Origin: Acidimicrobiaceae bacterium | GTDB taxonomy: Bacteria > Actinomycetota > Acidimicrobiia > Acidimicrobiales > RAAP-2 | Reading direction: 5' to 3' | Length of the DNA: 62,890 bases | Assembly (NCBI GenBank): GCA_003153575.1 | Contig: PLZW01000019.1 | Location: forward strand, 1-62,890 | In this document: piece after piece, positions 8,163-16,644 of the stretch | Numbering within the stretch: the stretch's first letter is position 1 | How the letters are laid out: the number at the start of each line of letters is the position of its first letter | Translations under genes and position numbers: made by a program | The notes under the pieces: generated by a model | Seen by the model: the letters and a program-made list of their open reading frames with translations, nothing else | Told to the model about the DNA's origin: nothing | Databases searched by the model: none

Positions 8163-10937
8163 TCAGCGGGACGCAGCCCTCCGGGCCGTCGACCTCTTGG
8201 CCGTGACCTTCTTGGCCGTTACCTTCTTGGCGGACGGCTTGGCGGTGCCGGTCACCTTGGCCCGGGCCGCGGTGTGCCCGGCCAGGACGGCCTGGGCCGC
8301 GGCCAGGCGGGCGATCGGCACCCGGAAGGGCGAGCAGCTGACGTAGTCGAGCCCGGCGGCGGCAAAGGTGGCGATGGACTCGGGATCGCCCCCGTGCTCA
8401 CCGCAGACACCCACCTTCAGGTCGGGCCGCGTGGCTCGCCCCCGCTCGGTGCCCAGGCGGACCAGCTCGCCGACGCCGTCCGGATCGACGACCTCGAAGG
8501 GATTCCGCTTCAGCAGCCCCTGCTCCAGGTAGGCCGACATCATGCGGCCCTCGACGTCGTCCCGGCTGAACCCGAAGGTCATCTGGGTCAGGTCGTTGGT
8601 GCCGAAGGAGAAGAAGTCGGCCTCCTCGGCGATCTCGCCGGCCCGGAGGGCGGCCCGCGGGGTTTCGATCATGGTGCCGATGAGCACTTCGAGCGCGCCC
8701 TTGGCAGGCTTCGCCCCCCGCTTGGCCTTGGCGCTGCTCGCCCCGGCCTCCAGAGTGGTGGCGACAGCCGACTCGATCCACGAGCGGGCCAGCGCCAGCT
8801 CCTCCCGCGAGACGGTCAGCGGGATCATGATCTCGACGATCGGATGGCCCCCGGCCCCGACCCGGTCGAGGGCGGCCTCCATCAGGGCGCGGACCTGCAT
8901 GGCGTACAGGCCGGGCTTGATCACGCCCAGGCGCACCCCGCGGGTGCCGAGCATCGGGTTGAACTCGTGCCAGGTCTTGGCCGCCTCGAACAGGCGGGCC
9001 TCTTCGTCGGTCAGGCCGACGGTGGCCTCCTTGATGGCCAGCTCCACGGTGTCGGGCAGGAATTCGTGCAGCGGCGGGTCGAGCAGGCGGATGGTGACGG
9101 GCAGGCCGTCCATGGCCTCGAGGATCTCGTAGAAGTCGGCCTTCTGGGCCACCCGCAGGTCCTCCAGCGCCCGCTCCTCCTCGGCCGGGGTGTCGGCCAA
9201 AATCATCCGGCGCACGACCGGGAGCCGGTCCTCGGCCAGGAACATGTGCTCGGTCCGGCACAGGCCGATGCCTTCGGCCCCGTGCGAGCGGGCGTTGGCG
9301 GCGTCGGGTCCGGTGTCGGCGTTGGCCCTCACCCCGAGGTGGCCGGCACGGATCTCGTCGGCCCACCCGAGGACGGTCTCGAACTCCGGCGGCGTCTCGC
9401 CCTGGGAGACCTCGACCTTGCCGAGGACGACGATGCCGTTGGTGCCGTCGACCGAGATCCAGTCGCCCTCGGACACGACGACGTCGCCCACGCTGAACGA
9501 GTCGGGGCCGATGCGCAGGGCCTCCGCTCCGACGACGGCCGGCTTGCCCCATCCACGGGCCACGACGGCGGCGTGGCTGACGAGCCCGCCGCGGGCGGTG
9601 AGGATGCCTTCGGCGGCCAGCATGCCGTGCACGTCCTCGGGGGATGTCTCGCTGCGGACGAGTACGACGGCCTCGCCGCGTTCGGCTGCGGTCTGGGCCT
9701 CGTCGGCGGTCAGGTAGACCCGGCCGACGGCGGCGCCCGGCGAGGCACCGAGGCCGGTGACCAGGACGGGATGGCCGCCCGCGGCGAACTGCGGGTGGAG
9801 GACCTGTTCGAGGTGCTCACCGGTGATCCGGTTGACGGCCTCGATCCGGGTGAGCTTGATGGAGCGCTCCGACACCATGTCGACGGCCATGCGCAAGGCG
9901 GCCCGCCCGGTGCGCTTGCCGACCCGGGTCTGCAGCATCCAGAGCTTGCCCTGCTCGATGGTGAACTCGGTGTCGCACATGTCCCGGTAGTGGTGCTCGA
10001 GCCGGGCGAAGATGGCCAGCAGTTCCTTGTGGATCTTGGGGAACTCGTCGGCCAGGGCCGACAGCGGCTCGGTATTGCGGATGCCGGCCACCACGTCCTC
10101 GCCCTGGGCATTGACCAGAAAGTCGCCGTACTCGCCCACCGCGCCCGTCGCCGGGTCGCGGGTGAAGCCCACGCCGGTCCCCGAGTTGTCGTCCCGGTTG
10201 CCGAAGACCATGGCCTGGACATTGACCGCGGTGCCGAGGTCGTGGGCGATGCGTTCCTGGACGCGGTAGGCGATGGCGCGGGGACCGTTCCACGAGGCGA
10301 AGACGGCCTCGATGGCGCCGCGCAGCTGGTCCTCGGGGTCCTGGGGGAAGGGCTTGCCCGTGTGGCGCTCGACGATCTGCTGATAGGCCTCGACCAGGTA
10401 GCGGAGGAGCTCCACGGGCACACCGGCGTCGCTGGTCGCGCCGGCCAACTCCTTGGCCGCATCGAGCAGCGAGTCGAACTCGTCGGCCGGGACACCGAGC
10501 ACGATACGCCCGTACATGGCCACGAAGCGACGGTAGGAGTCGAAGGCGAAGCGCTCGTCGTCCGTCTGGCGGGCCAGACCCTCCACCGACTTGTCGTTCA
10601 GGCCCAGGTTGAGGACGGTGTCCATCATGCCGGGCATCGAGAACTTGGCGCCCGAACGCACCGACACCAGCAGCGGATCGTCGGCGTCGCCGATCTTCTT
10701 GCCCATCTTCTTCTCGAGGCGGGCGCAGGCCCGCGCGATCTCTGCGTTCAGGCCTTCGGGCCAGCCGCCCTCCATGTAGGTCCGACATGCGGTGGTGGCG
10801 ATGGTGCATCCAGGGGGCACGGGCAGTGCGAGAACGGACGTCATTTCGGCCAGGTTGGCACCCTTGCCACCGAGGAGGTCCTTCATCTCCATCGGGGGCT
10901 TGCGGTGGGTGTGGTCGAAGTCGAAGACGAACGGCAT
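8163..10937 (-). CDS. ppdK: Pyruvate phosphate dikinase with a lysine-rich C-terminal tail
   Basis: 924 residues; interconverts pyruvate, ATP and phosphate with PEP, AMP and pyrophosphate. Begins MPFVFDFDHTHRKPPMEMKDLLGGKGANLAEM, the N-terminal nucleotide-binding domain; the swivelling phosphohistidine domain has GGLVSHAAVVARGWGKPAVVG; the C-terminal TIM barrel has GIGLCRTEHMF and GVCGEHGGDP. An upstream ATG would add 23 residues, but GAGGAGA lies just before 10937 and family members start here. After the usual end near residue 890 comes a repetitive Lys/Ala/Thr tail (KKVTAKKVTAKRSTARR), not part of the enzyme fold. Confidence 0.95.
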   Translation of the reverse strand: MPFVFDFDHTHRKPPMEMKDLLGGKGANLAEMTSVLALPVPPGCTIATTACRTYMEGGWPEGLNAEIARACARLEKKMGKKIGDADDPLLVSVRSGAKFSMPGMMDTVLNLGLNDKSVEGLARQTDDERFAFDSYRRFVAMYGRIVLGVPADEFDSLLDAAKELAGATSDAGVPVELLRYLVEAYQQIVERHTGKPFPQDPEDQLRGAIEAVFASWNGPRAIAYRVQERIAHDLGTAVNVQAMVFGNRDDNSGTGVGFTRDPATGAVGEYGDFLVNAQGEDVVAGIRNTEPLSALADEFPKIHKELLAIFARLEHHYRDMCDTEFTIEQGKLWMLQTRVGKRTGRAALRMAVDMVSERSIKLTRIEAVNRITGEHLEQVLHPQFAAGGHPVLVTGLGASPGAAVGRVYLTADEAQTAAERGEAVVLVRSETSPEDVHGMLAAEGILTARGGLVSHAAVVARGWGKPAVVGAEALRIGPDSFSVGDVVVSEGDWISVDGTNGIVVLGKVEVSQGETPPEFETVLGWADEIRAGHLGVRANADTGPDAANARSHGAEGIGLCRTEHMFLAEDRLPVVRRMILADTPAEEERALEDLRVAQKADFYEILEAMDGLPVTIRLLDPPLHEFLPDTVELAIKEATVGLTDEEARLFEAAKTWHEFNPMLGTRGVRLGVIKPGLYAMQVRALMEAALDRVGAGGHPIVEIMIPLTVSREELALARSWIESAVATTLEAGASSAKAKRGAKPAKGALEVLIGTMIETPRAALRAGEIAEEADFFSFGTNDLTQMTFGFSRDDVEGRMMSAYLEQGLLKRNPFEVVDPDGVGELVRLGTERGRATRPDLKVGVCGEHGGDPESIATFAAAGLDYVSCSPFRVPIARLAAAQAVLAGHTAARAKVTGTAKPSAKKVTAKKVTAKRSTARRAASR

Positions 10938-10994
10938 CAGGAAGGGTCTCCTCGAATGGATGAAGCAGGGGGCAGGACAGCGCACGGCCTGTGC

Positions 10995-11020
10995 GCCGAC
11001 GGGCAATCCTACCCGTCGGC
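10995..11020 (-). promoter_or_regulatory. Perfect 9-bp inverted repeat around a -10-like box upstream of ppdK
   Basis: GCCGACGGG at 10995-11003 and CCCGTCGGC at 11012-11020 are exact reverse complements separated by 8 bp. On the minus strand the spacer reads TAGGATTG, so a TAGGAT -10-like box (11006-11011) sits exactly between the arms. Transcription starting about 7 nt beyond would give a leader of roughly 60 nt to the ppdK ATG. This is the geometry of a repressor operator over a promoter. The binding protein is unknown; a transcript hairpin is an alternative. Confidence 0.45.
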
Positions 11021-11299
11021 CATCGGGTCGCCGGACGTCTGCACCCCTTGTCCATCAGGCGAGTTGCCTACCCGAACCGGTCGCCTCGCAAGCTCGACGC
11101 CCGGAGCGCGTCGAGTGAGAGACACGTGGGGAGCACCGGGACGACCACCGCCCGGCCAAGGACGCCGACCATAGGGGCATGGTCCACCGGGCCGGTTCCG
11201 CCGACTCCCACGCGGGCGCCGAACACGGCGACTCGCGCCGACGGGAAGGGCCCATCAGGGTGGTGGCCGGAACTCGGTCGGCGGTCACATCGGAGCACT

Positions 11300-11313
11300 T
11301 GATAATATGATCA
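11300..11313 (+). promoter_or_regulatory. Near-palindromic AT-rich operator before the truncated ArsR gene
   Basis: TGATAATATGATCA is an imperfect palindrome (TGAT/ATCA ends, central ATAT) 12 nt before the ATG at 11326, and AT-rich against a very GC-rich background. It also contains TATGAT, a good -10 box. ArsR-family repressors usually bind such short AT-rich dyads overlapping their own promoter, so this is probably the old autoregulatory site. Confidence 0.42.
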
Positions 11314-11325
11314 GGTGATTACACG

Positions 11326-11559
11326 ATGAGCCCCAATCGCAACCGCACCGGCGTCCGCGCACGGGTCGTCCCGTCGACCTCGACACCCACCGGGCCGAGC
11401 ATCCCCCTGTCGGAGACGAAGGCCGCACTGTTCAAGGCGCTCGGCCACCCGGCGCGCATCCGCTGCCTCGAGGTGCTGGCCGGAGGCGAGCGCTCCGTCG
11501 GCGACCTCCAGCCGTGCTGGTCGCCCGGATACCGGTCGCCGCGCTGGCCGGTGTGCTGA
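11326..11559 (+). pseudogene. ArsR-family regulator, truncated by a deletion
   Basis: The first 63 codons encode the start of an ArsR/SmtB winged-helix regulator: a variable N-terminus, then IPLSETKAALFKALGHPARIRCLEVLAGGERSVGDLQP, i.e. helices 1-2 and the beginning of the DNA-binding domain. Intact relatives continue with LVGIExSHLSQQLAVLRRAGLV. Here the homology stops at LQP and the frame runs 14 more codons into the neighbouring SulP sequence out of frame before TGA. The recognition helix and wing are missing, so it should not bind DNA normally. Confidence 0.7.
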
Positions 11560-12158
11560 TGGTGACCGCGGTCCGGATGGTCGACCCGTCCAACGTCTGG
11601 TCCGTCCTGCGATCGACCCGTTCCGACGCCGTCGTCCTGATCCTCACCGCCGCGGCCACGGTGGCGGTCAACCTGATCGTCGCCATCGAGATCGGGCTGG
11701 CCGTTGCCGGGGCACTGGCCCTCCTCCATCTCGCCCGCAGCGCCACGTTCACCAGCGAGCGCTTGTCCGACGACGGCGGCGGCGACCTCCGCCGCGAGAC
11801 CGACGGCCACGTGCTCGTCTACCGCATCGACGGACCCCTCTTCTTCGCGGTGTCCCAGCGGTTCCTCGAGGAGTTCGCCTCGGTCGGCGACGTCCGGGTG
11901 GTCATCCTCCGCCTGGCCGACGTCCAGGGGATGGACGCGTCCGCCGCCCACGCACTCGGCGAGATCGTCGACCACCTCGAGCGCCGCGGTATCACCGTCC
12001 TCCTGAAGGGGGTCCGCGCCGAGCACCTCCGCATCCTGGCGGCCGTGGGCTCACTCGACCGTCTGGCCCACGAACACCATGTGTTCGACGACCTGCCGTC
12101 GGCCGTGGCCCACGCCCGGCGTCATGTGGAACGCTCGCTCGGCAGCGACGCCGCCTGA
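11514..12158 (+). pseudogene. SulP-family anion transporter, C-terminal remnant with STAS domain
   Basis: From 11514 the frame gives VAALAGVLMVTAVRMVDPSNV, two further hydrophobic segments (VVLILTAAATVAVNLIVAI and GLAVAGALALLHLA) and a STAS domain (HVLVYRIDGPLFFAVSQRF, VVILRLADVQGMDASAAHAL, ITVLLKGV). Complete SulP proteins are about 550 residues with 14 membrane segments; roughly the first 350 are absent. The join to the ArsR fragment lies at 11514-11523. A GTG at 11514 could still start a 214-residue remnant, but transport is not expected. Confidence 0.72.
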
Positions 12159-12175
12159 GGTACCGGTCGGTCGGT

Positions 12176-13531
12176 TCAGGTTGCGGGTGTGCGCACCCCG
12201 TCCATCCGCCGGCGCAGCTCGGCCAGCAGTCCCTCCACTGGGACCCGGATCTGCTCGGTGGTGTCCCGGTCCCGCACGGTGACGGCATCGTCCTCGAGCG
12301 AGTCGAAGTCGACCGTCACGCACCACGGGGTCCCCACCTCGTCCTGGCGCCGGTAGCGCTTCCCGATCGACTGGGTGGTGTCGTAGTCGCACATGAAGTG
12401 GGGCTGGAGGAGTCCGAGGACTCTGCGGGCCAGGGGCTCGAGGGACTCCTTCTTCGACAGGGGCAGCACGCCGACCTGATAGGGGGCCAGCCGCGGGTGG
12501 AGCCGCAGCAGCGTCCGGGCCTCGCCCCCCACTTCGTCCTCGGTGTAGGCGGCGAGCAGGAAGGCCATCATGGTGCGGGTGGCGCCGGCCGCCGGCTCGA
12601 TGACGTAGGGCACGTAGCGCTCGTTGGCCGTCTGGTCGTAGTACTCGAGCTTCTCCCCCGAGGCGGCGGCGTGGGCTTTGAGGTCGAAGTCGGTCCGGTT
12701 GGCGATGCCCTCGAGCTCGTCCCACCCCCACGGGAAGAGGAACTCGACATCGGCGGTGGCCGACGAGTAGTGGGACAGCTCGCTGCGCTCGTGGTGGCGC
12801 AGGCGCAGTCGGTCCGGCGGGATCCCCAGGCCGAGGTACCAGTGGAACCGCTCCTCCAACCAGTAGGCGAACCACTGATCGGCCTCGGCCGGCGGCACGA
12901 AGTACTCCATCTCCATCTGCTCGAACTCCCGGGTCCGGAAGACGAAGTTCTGGGGTGTGATCTCGTTGCGGAAGGACTTGCCGACCTGTGCGATCCCGAA
13001 GGGCGGCTTCATCCGGGTGGTCTGGAGCACGTTGAGGAAATTGGTGAACATGCCCTGGGCCGTCTCGGGCCGCAGGTAGGCGACGGTGCCCTCGTCCTCG
13101 AGGGGCCCGGCGTGCGTCTTGAACATCAGGTTGAAGGCGCGGGCCTCGGTGAACTCGGTCGAGCCACAGGCCGGGCACACCCCGTCGATCTTGTCCTCCC
13201 GCCAGCGCTGGTGGCACTGCATGCAGTCGACCAGCGGGTCGGTGAAGGTGGCGAGGTGGCCCGAGGCCGCCCACACCGCCGGCGGCGACAGGATGGCGGC
13301 GTCCAGGCCGACGACGTCGGCCCGGCGCTGGACCATCGACTCCCACCAGGCGTCCTTCACGTTGCGGAGCAGGTTGACCCCGAGCGGCCCGTAGTCGTAG
13401 GTGGACCGGAAGCCCCCGTAGATCTCCGCGGACTGGAAGATGAAGCCCCGCCGCTTGCACAGGCCGATCACCTTCTCCATCAGGTCGGACTGCTCGGGCG
13501 GCGTGTCTGCGGGTCCAACGTGGTCGGGCAT
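12176..13531 (-). CDS. glyQS: Glycyl-tRNA synthetase, single-chain class II
   Basis: 451 residues, charges tRNA-Gly. Class II motifs: GFIFQSAEIYGGFRSTYDYGPLG near the N-terminus, RPETAQGMFTNF, the motif 2 region FGIAQVGKSFRNEITPQNFVFRTREFEQMEMEYF, and motif 3 EPAAGATRTMMAFLLAAY; a zinc ribbon is inserted (CMQCHQRW...CPACGS). The C-terminal anticodon-binding domain has DYDTTQSIGKRYRRQDEVGTPWCVTVDFDS. The ATG at 13531 is chosen over one nine codons upstream because family members start just before the EKVIGLCKRRGFIF helix. It ends 18 nt from the SulP remnant, in convergent orientation. Confidence 0.95.
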   Translation of the reverse strand: MPDHVGPADTPPEQSDLMEKVIGLCKRRGFIFQSAEIYGGFRSTYDYGPLGVNLLRNVKDAWWESMVQRRADVVGLDAAILSPPAVWAASGHLATFTDPLVDCMQCHQRWREDKIDGVCPACGSTEFTEARAFNLMFKTHAGPLEDEGTVAYLRPETAQGMFTNFLNVLQTTRMKPPFGIAQVGKSFRNEITPQNFVFRTREFEQMEMEYFVPPAEADQWFAYWLEERFHWYLGLGIPPDRLRLRHHERSELSHYSSATADVEFLFPWGWDELEGIANRTDFDLKAHAAASGEKLEYYDQTANERYVPYVIEPAAGATRTMMAFLLAAYTEDEVGGEARTLLRLHPRLAPYQVGVLPLSKKESLEPLARRVLGLLQPHFMCDYDTTQSIGKRYRRQDEVGTPWCVTVDFDSLEDDAVTVRDRDTTEQIRVPVEGLLAELRRRMDGVRTPAT

Positions 13532-13573
13532 AGGCGGCAATCGTACCGGGTGACCCACCGACTCGATCCTGGG

Positions 13574-14659
13574 TCAGCCGGTGGTGAGGTACCCGGTCAC
13601 GGCGTTGGCGAGCAGTCGCCCCCGCACCGTGAGCACCGCCCGGCCCGTTGCCCGGTCGACCAGTCCCTCGAGGTCCGGATGGTCGGGCAGGTTGTCCAGC
13701 GGCACCCCCGACGACGTGCGCAGTCCCAGTGCCAGGGCCTCGAACGCCCGGCCGGCGGGATCGAGGACCTCCTCGCCGGCCACCGTCGATGCGTCGGCCT
13801 CCACCAGGGCCACGTACCGGTCGGGGGTGCGGACATTCCACCAGCGTTGCCCGGCCGCATGCGAGTGGGCCGCCGAGCCGATGCCCCGGTAGTCGCCCTG
13901 GTCCCAGTAGAGACGATTGTGCCGGCACCCGTGGCCGGGACGGGCCCAGTTGGAGATCTCCTCCCAGCTGTAGCCGGCCCCCTCCAGCACCCGGTCGGCC
14001 GTCTCGTACCGCGCCGCCTGGACGTCGTCGTCGGGGTGCCGGTCCGGCGTGCGGTCGAGCGGGGTGCCGGGCTCGACGGTCAGCGCGTAGGCGCTGAGGT
14101 GGGGCGGCGGCGCGTCCAACCCGAGCAGGTCGGCCAGACTCCGATCCCAGTCCTCGTCCCGCTCCCCCGCCCCGCCGATGATCAGGTCGAGGTTCCACGA
14201 GTCGAACCCGGCCGCGGCCACCAGGGTGGCCGACTCCGTCACGTGGTCGGGACCGTGACGTCGCCCCAGGCCCTCGAGCACGTGGCCGACCGTCGACTGG
14301 ACCCCGAGGGAGACCCGGGTCACGCCGGCCGACCGGTACGTGGCCAGGCGCTCGGGGGTCACGTCCTCGGGATTGCACTCGACCGTGACCTCTGCACCGC
14401 CCCGGCGGGGGATGGCGTCGAGCACCGACGCCATCAGGTCGGCCGGCAGGCGGGACGGGGTGCCGCCGCCGAAGAACACGGACGACGCCGGGGGCATGCC
14501 CTCGCGTTCGGTGGCCCGGCCGAGCTCGGTCACACACGCCGCCGCGTAGGCGTCCATCAGATGGTCCCGGTCGGTGTAGGTGGCGAACGCGCAGTAGTCA
14601 CAACGGTGCCGGCAGAACGGGACATGCACGTACACCCCGAACGGTCGCGCCGCGTCCAC
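13574..14659 (-). CDS. hemW: HemW, radical SAM heme chaperone-type protein
   Basis: 361 residues. FGVYVHVPFCRHRCDYCAF carries the CxxxCxxC iron-sulfur motif with the extra Cys typical of HemW; then FFGGGTPSRLPADLM, VTVECNPEDVTPERL, GVTRVSLGVQS, and a C-terminal HemN-like domain (YEISNWA-type EEISNWARPGHGCRHNRLYW, GIGSAAHS). HemW proteins bind heme and hand it to targets; they are often misannotated as coproporphyrinogen oxidase. No ATG is near the N-terminus; GTG 14659, 13 codons before the first Cys, fits the family. It lies 29 nt downstream of recO on the same strand. Confidence 0.9.
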   Translation of the reverse strand: MDAARPFGVYVHVPFCRHRCDYCAFATYTDRDHLMDAYAAACVTELGRATEREGMPPASSVFFGGGTPSRLPADLMASVLDAIPRRGGAEVTVECNPEDVTPERLATYRSAGVTRVSLGVQSTVGHVLEGLGRRHGPDHVTESATLVAAAGFDSWNLDLIIGGAGERDEDWDRSLADLLGLDAPPPHLSAYALTVEPGTPLDRTPDRHPDDDVQAARYETADRVLEGAGYSWEEISNWARPGHGCRHNRLYWDQGDYRGIGSAAHSHAAGQRWWNVRTPDRYVALVEADASTVAGEEVLDPAGRAFEALALGLRTSSGVPLDNLPDHPDLEGLVDRATGRAVLTVRGRLLANAVTGYLTTG

Positions 14660-14688
14660 GGACTCCGTCCCCGTCCCCCCGCGCCCGT

Positions 14689-15414
14689 TCAGGACACGTG
14701 GCCGGCCCGGACGGACCGGAGCCGGCGGTCGAGGTGGGCCTCCATGGCCTCGGTGGCGAGGGCGGTCACCTCGTCGGTGGCCGGGCTGCGGACCTCGGCC
14801 AGCACGCCGGCCAGCCCGCCGCCGAGCGTGCGCCGGAGGAGGGCGAGCCCGTCGGCCGACAGCGGGCGGCCCCGGCGGCAGGCCCGGCACAGGACACCGC
14901 CCTCCACGAAGTCGAAGGCCACCAGCTCGAGCACGTCGTCCTGCCCGCAGGACACGCACCCGTCGAGCATCGGCGCCGATCCCTCGAGGGCGAGGACTTT
15001 GAGGAAGAAGGCCGGCACCACCATCGGCGAGTTGCGCTCGGCCAGGGCGGCGATGGCCCCCACCACCATCAGGTACAGCTGGGGGTTGGCGAGGCGCTCC
15101 TGGCCGACCTGGTCGACCACCTCCAGCATCGAGAGCCCGGCCGACATCCGGTCGAGGTCCTCGCGCACGGGCCGGAAGGTGTCGATGACCTCGACCTGGT
15201 TGATGGTGTCGAGGTCGCCCCGCCCCTGCCACCCGAGGAGGGCCACGTGGCTCAGCGGCTCGAGTCGTGAGCCGAACTTCGAGGTCGTCCGCCGGACCCC
15301 CTTGGCCACTGCCCGGACCTTGCCGTGATGTTCGGTCATCAGCGTGACGATCCGGTCCGCCTCGCCCAGCCTGATGGTGCGGAGCACCACCCCCCGGTCG
15401 CGGAACTGCGTCAT
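14689..15414 (-). CDS. recO: DNA repair protein RecO
   Basis: 241 residues: an N-terminal OB fold (FRDRGVVLRTIRLGEADRIVTLMTEHHGKVRAVAKGVRR), a helical middle and a zinc module (CVSCGQDD and later CRACRRG), as in RecO of Actinobacteria. RecO helps load RecA onto SSB-coated single strands with RecR. The ATG at 15414 overlaps the stop of the preceding small membrane-protein gene (ATGA), indicating co-translation. Confidence 0.94.
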   Translation of the reverse strand: MTQFRDRGVVLRTIRLGEADRIVTLMTEHHGKVRAVAKGVRRTTSKFGSRLEPLSHVALLGWQGRGDLDTINQVEVIDTFRPVREDLDRMSAGLSMLEVVDQVGQERLANPQLYLMVVGAIAALAERNSPMVVPAFFLKVLALEGSAPMLDGCVSCGQDDVLELVAFDFVEGGVLCRACRRGRPLSADGLALLRRTLGGGLAGVLAEVRSPATDEVTALATEAMEAHLDRRLRSVRAGHVS

Positions 15415-15752
15415 CGCCCGGGCCCGGGCCCCCCGGCCGGGGTGCCGTCGGCGTCGCCGTGGTCGGCGGGCGTCGTCCGGTCACGGCGCAGCGCGGTGAG
15501 CGGCACCGGGTCCGGCCGGTTGAACCGGGGCGCCGGCTGGCCCGGGCGGCGCCCGCTCAACAGGTTGCCGGCCCCGATCATCACCACCAGGACGGCCGGG
15601 ATGACCACGAACGGGGCCGCCGCCGTGAACCCGGCGTGCCAGGCCAGCACCACGCCGGCGTAGACGACGAGGCCGACGATCCAGCCGGTGACGATCCACA
15701 CCCCGCCGGCATCGTCGCGGACATGGTCGTCGAGGACAGGGTCCGGGCCCAT
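15411..15752 (-). CDS. Small two-span membrane protein between uppS and recO
   Basis: 113 residues beginning MGPDPVLDDHVRDDAGG. Two hydrophobic stretches (VWIVTGWIVGLVVYAGVVLAW and PFVVIPAVLVVMIGAGNLL) form a hairpin, followed by a disordered Pro/Arg tail. Both ends overlap neighbours by four bases (ATGA with uppS and with recO), so it is firmly part of the uppS-recO operon. No family recognised; a role in lipid-carrier or envelope metabolism is only suggested by position. Confidence 0.7.
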   Translation of the reverse strand: MGPDPVLDDHVRDDAGGVWIVTGWIVGLVVYAGVVLAWHAGFTAAAPFVVIPAVLVVMIGAGNLLSGRRPGQPAPRFNRPDPVPLTALRRDRTTPADHGDADGTPAGGPGPGR

Positions 15753-16519
15753 CAGGTGACGCCCCCGTAGCGGCGCTGGCGGCGCTGGAAGTCGCGTACC
15801 GCCTCGAACAGGTGGGTGCGGCGGAAGTCCGGCCACAGCACCTCGGTGAAGACGAGCTCGCTGTAGGCCAGCTGCCACAGCAGGAAGTTGGAGATCCGGT
15901 GCTCGCCCGACGTCCTGATGACCAGATCGGGATCGGGCTGATCGGGGAAGTACAGATGGGACCGGATGGCCTTCTCGGTGACCTTCTCGGGCTTGACGCC
16001 ATCGGCCACGAGGTCCCGGACGGCGTCCACGATCTCGGCCCGGCCCCCGTAGTTGAAGGCCATGGTCAGCGTGCACCGGCGATTGCGCTTGGTCAGCTCG
16101 ATGGACTCGTCCATGCGGGTGAGCACCCGTTTCGGGACCCGCCAGTCGCGGCGCCCTGCGAACCGGATCCGCACCCCCTTCTCGTTCAGCTCGTCGCGCC
16201 GGCGCATGAGGAGGCTCTCGTTGAATCCCATGAGGTAGCGGACCTCCTCGGGGGGCCGTCGCCAGTTCTCGGTGGAGAAGGCGTACATGGTGATCCACGG
16301 GATCCCCAGCTCCAGCGCCCCTTCCACTGCGTCGAGCAGAGCCGCCTCACCGGCGGCGTGGCCCTCGGTGCGGGGCAGGCCGCGGCGGGCGGCCCAGCGG
16401 CCGTTGCCGTCCATGACACAGGCCACGTGGGCGGGGACGGGCCCTTCGGCCACGTCGGCGGCGGACAGGACCTCCTGCTGGGCCTGCTCACCGCCTGCGC
16501 TCACCTGATCATCGTGCAC
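15752..16519 (-). CDS. uppS: Isoprenyl transferase (undecaprenyl diphosphate synthase type)
   Basis: 255 residues, cis-prenyltransferase that makes the polyprenyl lipid carrier for cell-wall synthesis. Visible motifs: HVACVMDGNGRWAARRGLPRTEGH (catalytic Asp and pyrophosphate-binding residues), YAFSTENWRRPPEEV, FNYGGRAEIVDA, and the C-terminal DPDLVIRTSGEHRISNFLLWQLAYSEL. The conserved RTSGE confirms the family. First gene of the uppS-membrane protein-recO operon; hemW follows. Confidence 0.95.
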   Translation of the reverse strand: MHDDQVSAGGEQAQQEVLSAADVAEGPVPAHVACVMDGNGRWAARRGLPRTEGHAAGEAALLDAVEGALELGIPWITMYAFSTENWRRPPEEVRYLMGFNESLLMRRRDELNEKGVRIRFAGRRDWRVPKRVLTRMDESIELTKRNRRCTLTMAFNYGGRAEIVDAVRDLVADGVKPEKVTEKAIRSHLYFPDQPDPDLVIRTSGEHRISNFLLWQLAYSELVFTEVLWPDFRRTHLFEAVRDFQRRQRRYGGVT

Positions 16520-16644
16520 CCTGCGAACCTATCCCCTCGGCCGGAGCACCCGTACCCTCCTGGCACCCGCCGCGGGACGTCGCATGTCCCGACGGGACGG
16601 CCACGGTGGTTGAGTGCGGCACCCCCGCGGACTAGACCCTCCCC

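Larger units (their letters stand above)
10938..11325. other. 388-nt non-coding interval between ppdK and the ArsR-SulP scar
   Basis: I see no convincing gene here: open frames in it are arginine/proline-rich and lack family motifs. It holds the ppdK leader and a promoter-like inverted repeat (10995-11020) on the left side and an AT-rich operator-like element (11300-11313) on the right. The middle, about 11030-11290, shows nothing I can name. Confidence 0.6.

Noticed and set aside
7929..11174. Over 1000-codon open frame opposite ppdK
   Set aside because: It is the antisense of ppdK with His/Gly/Asp-rich low-complexity sequence and no domain; a common artefact in high-GC DNA.
11326..12158. 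Programmed frameshift joining ArsR and SulP into one protein
   Set aside because: Both proteins lack large essential parts on either side of the join, so a frameshift would not rebuild a functional product; a deletion is the simpler explanation.
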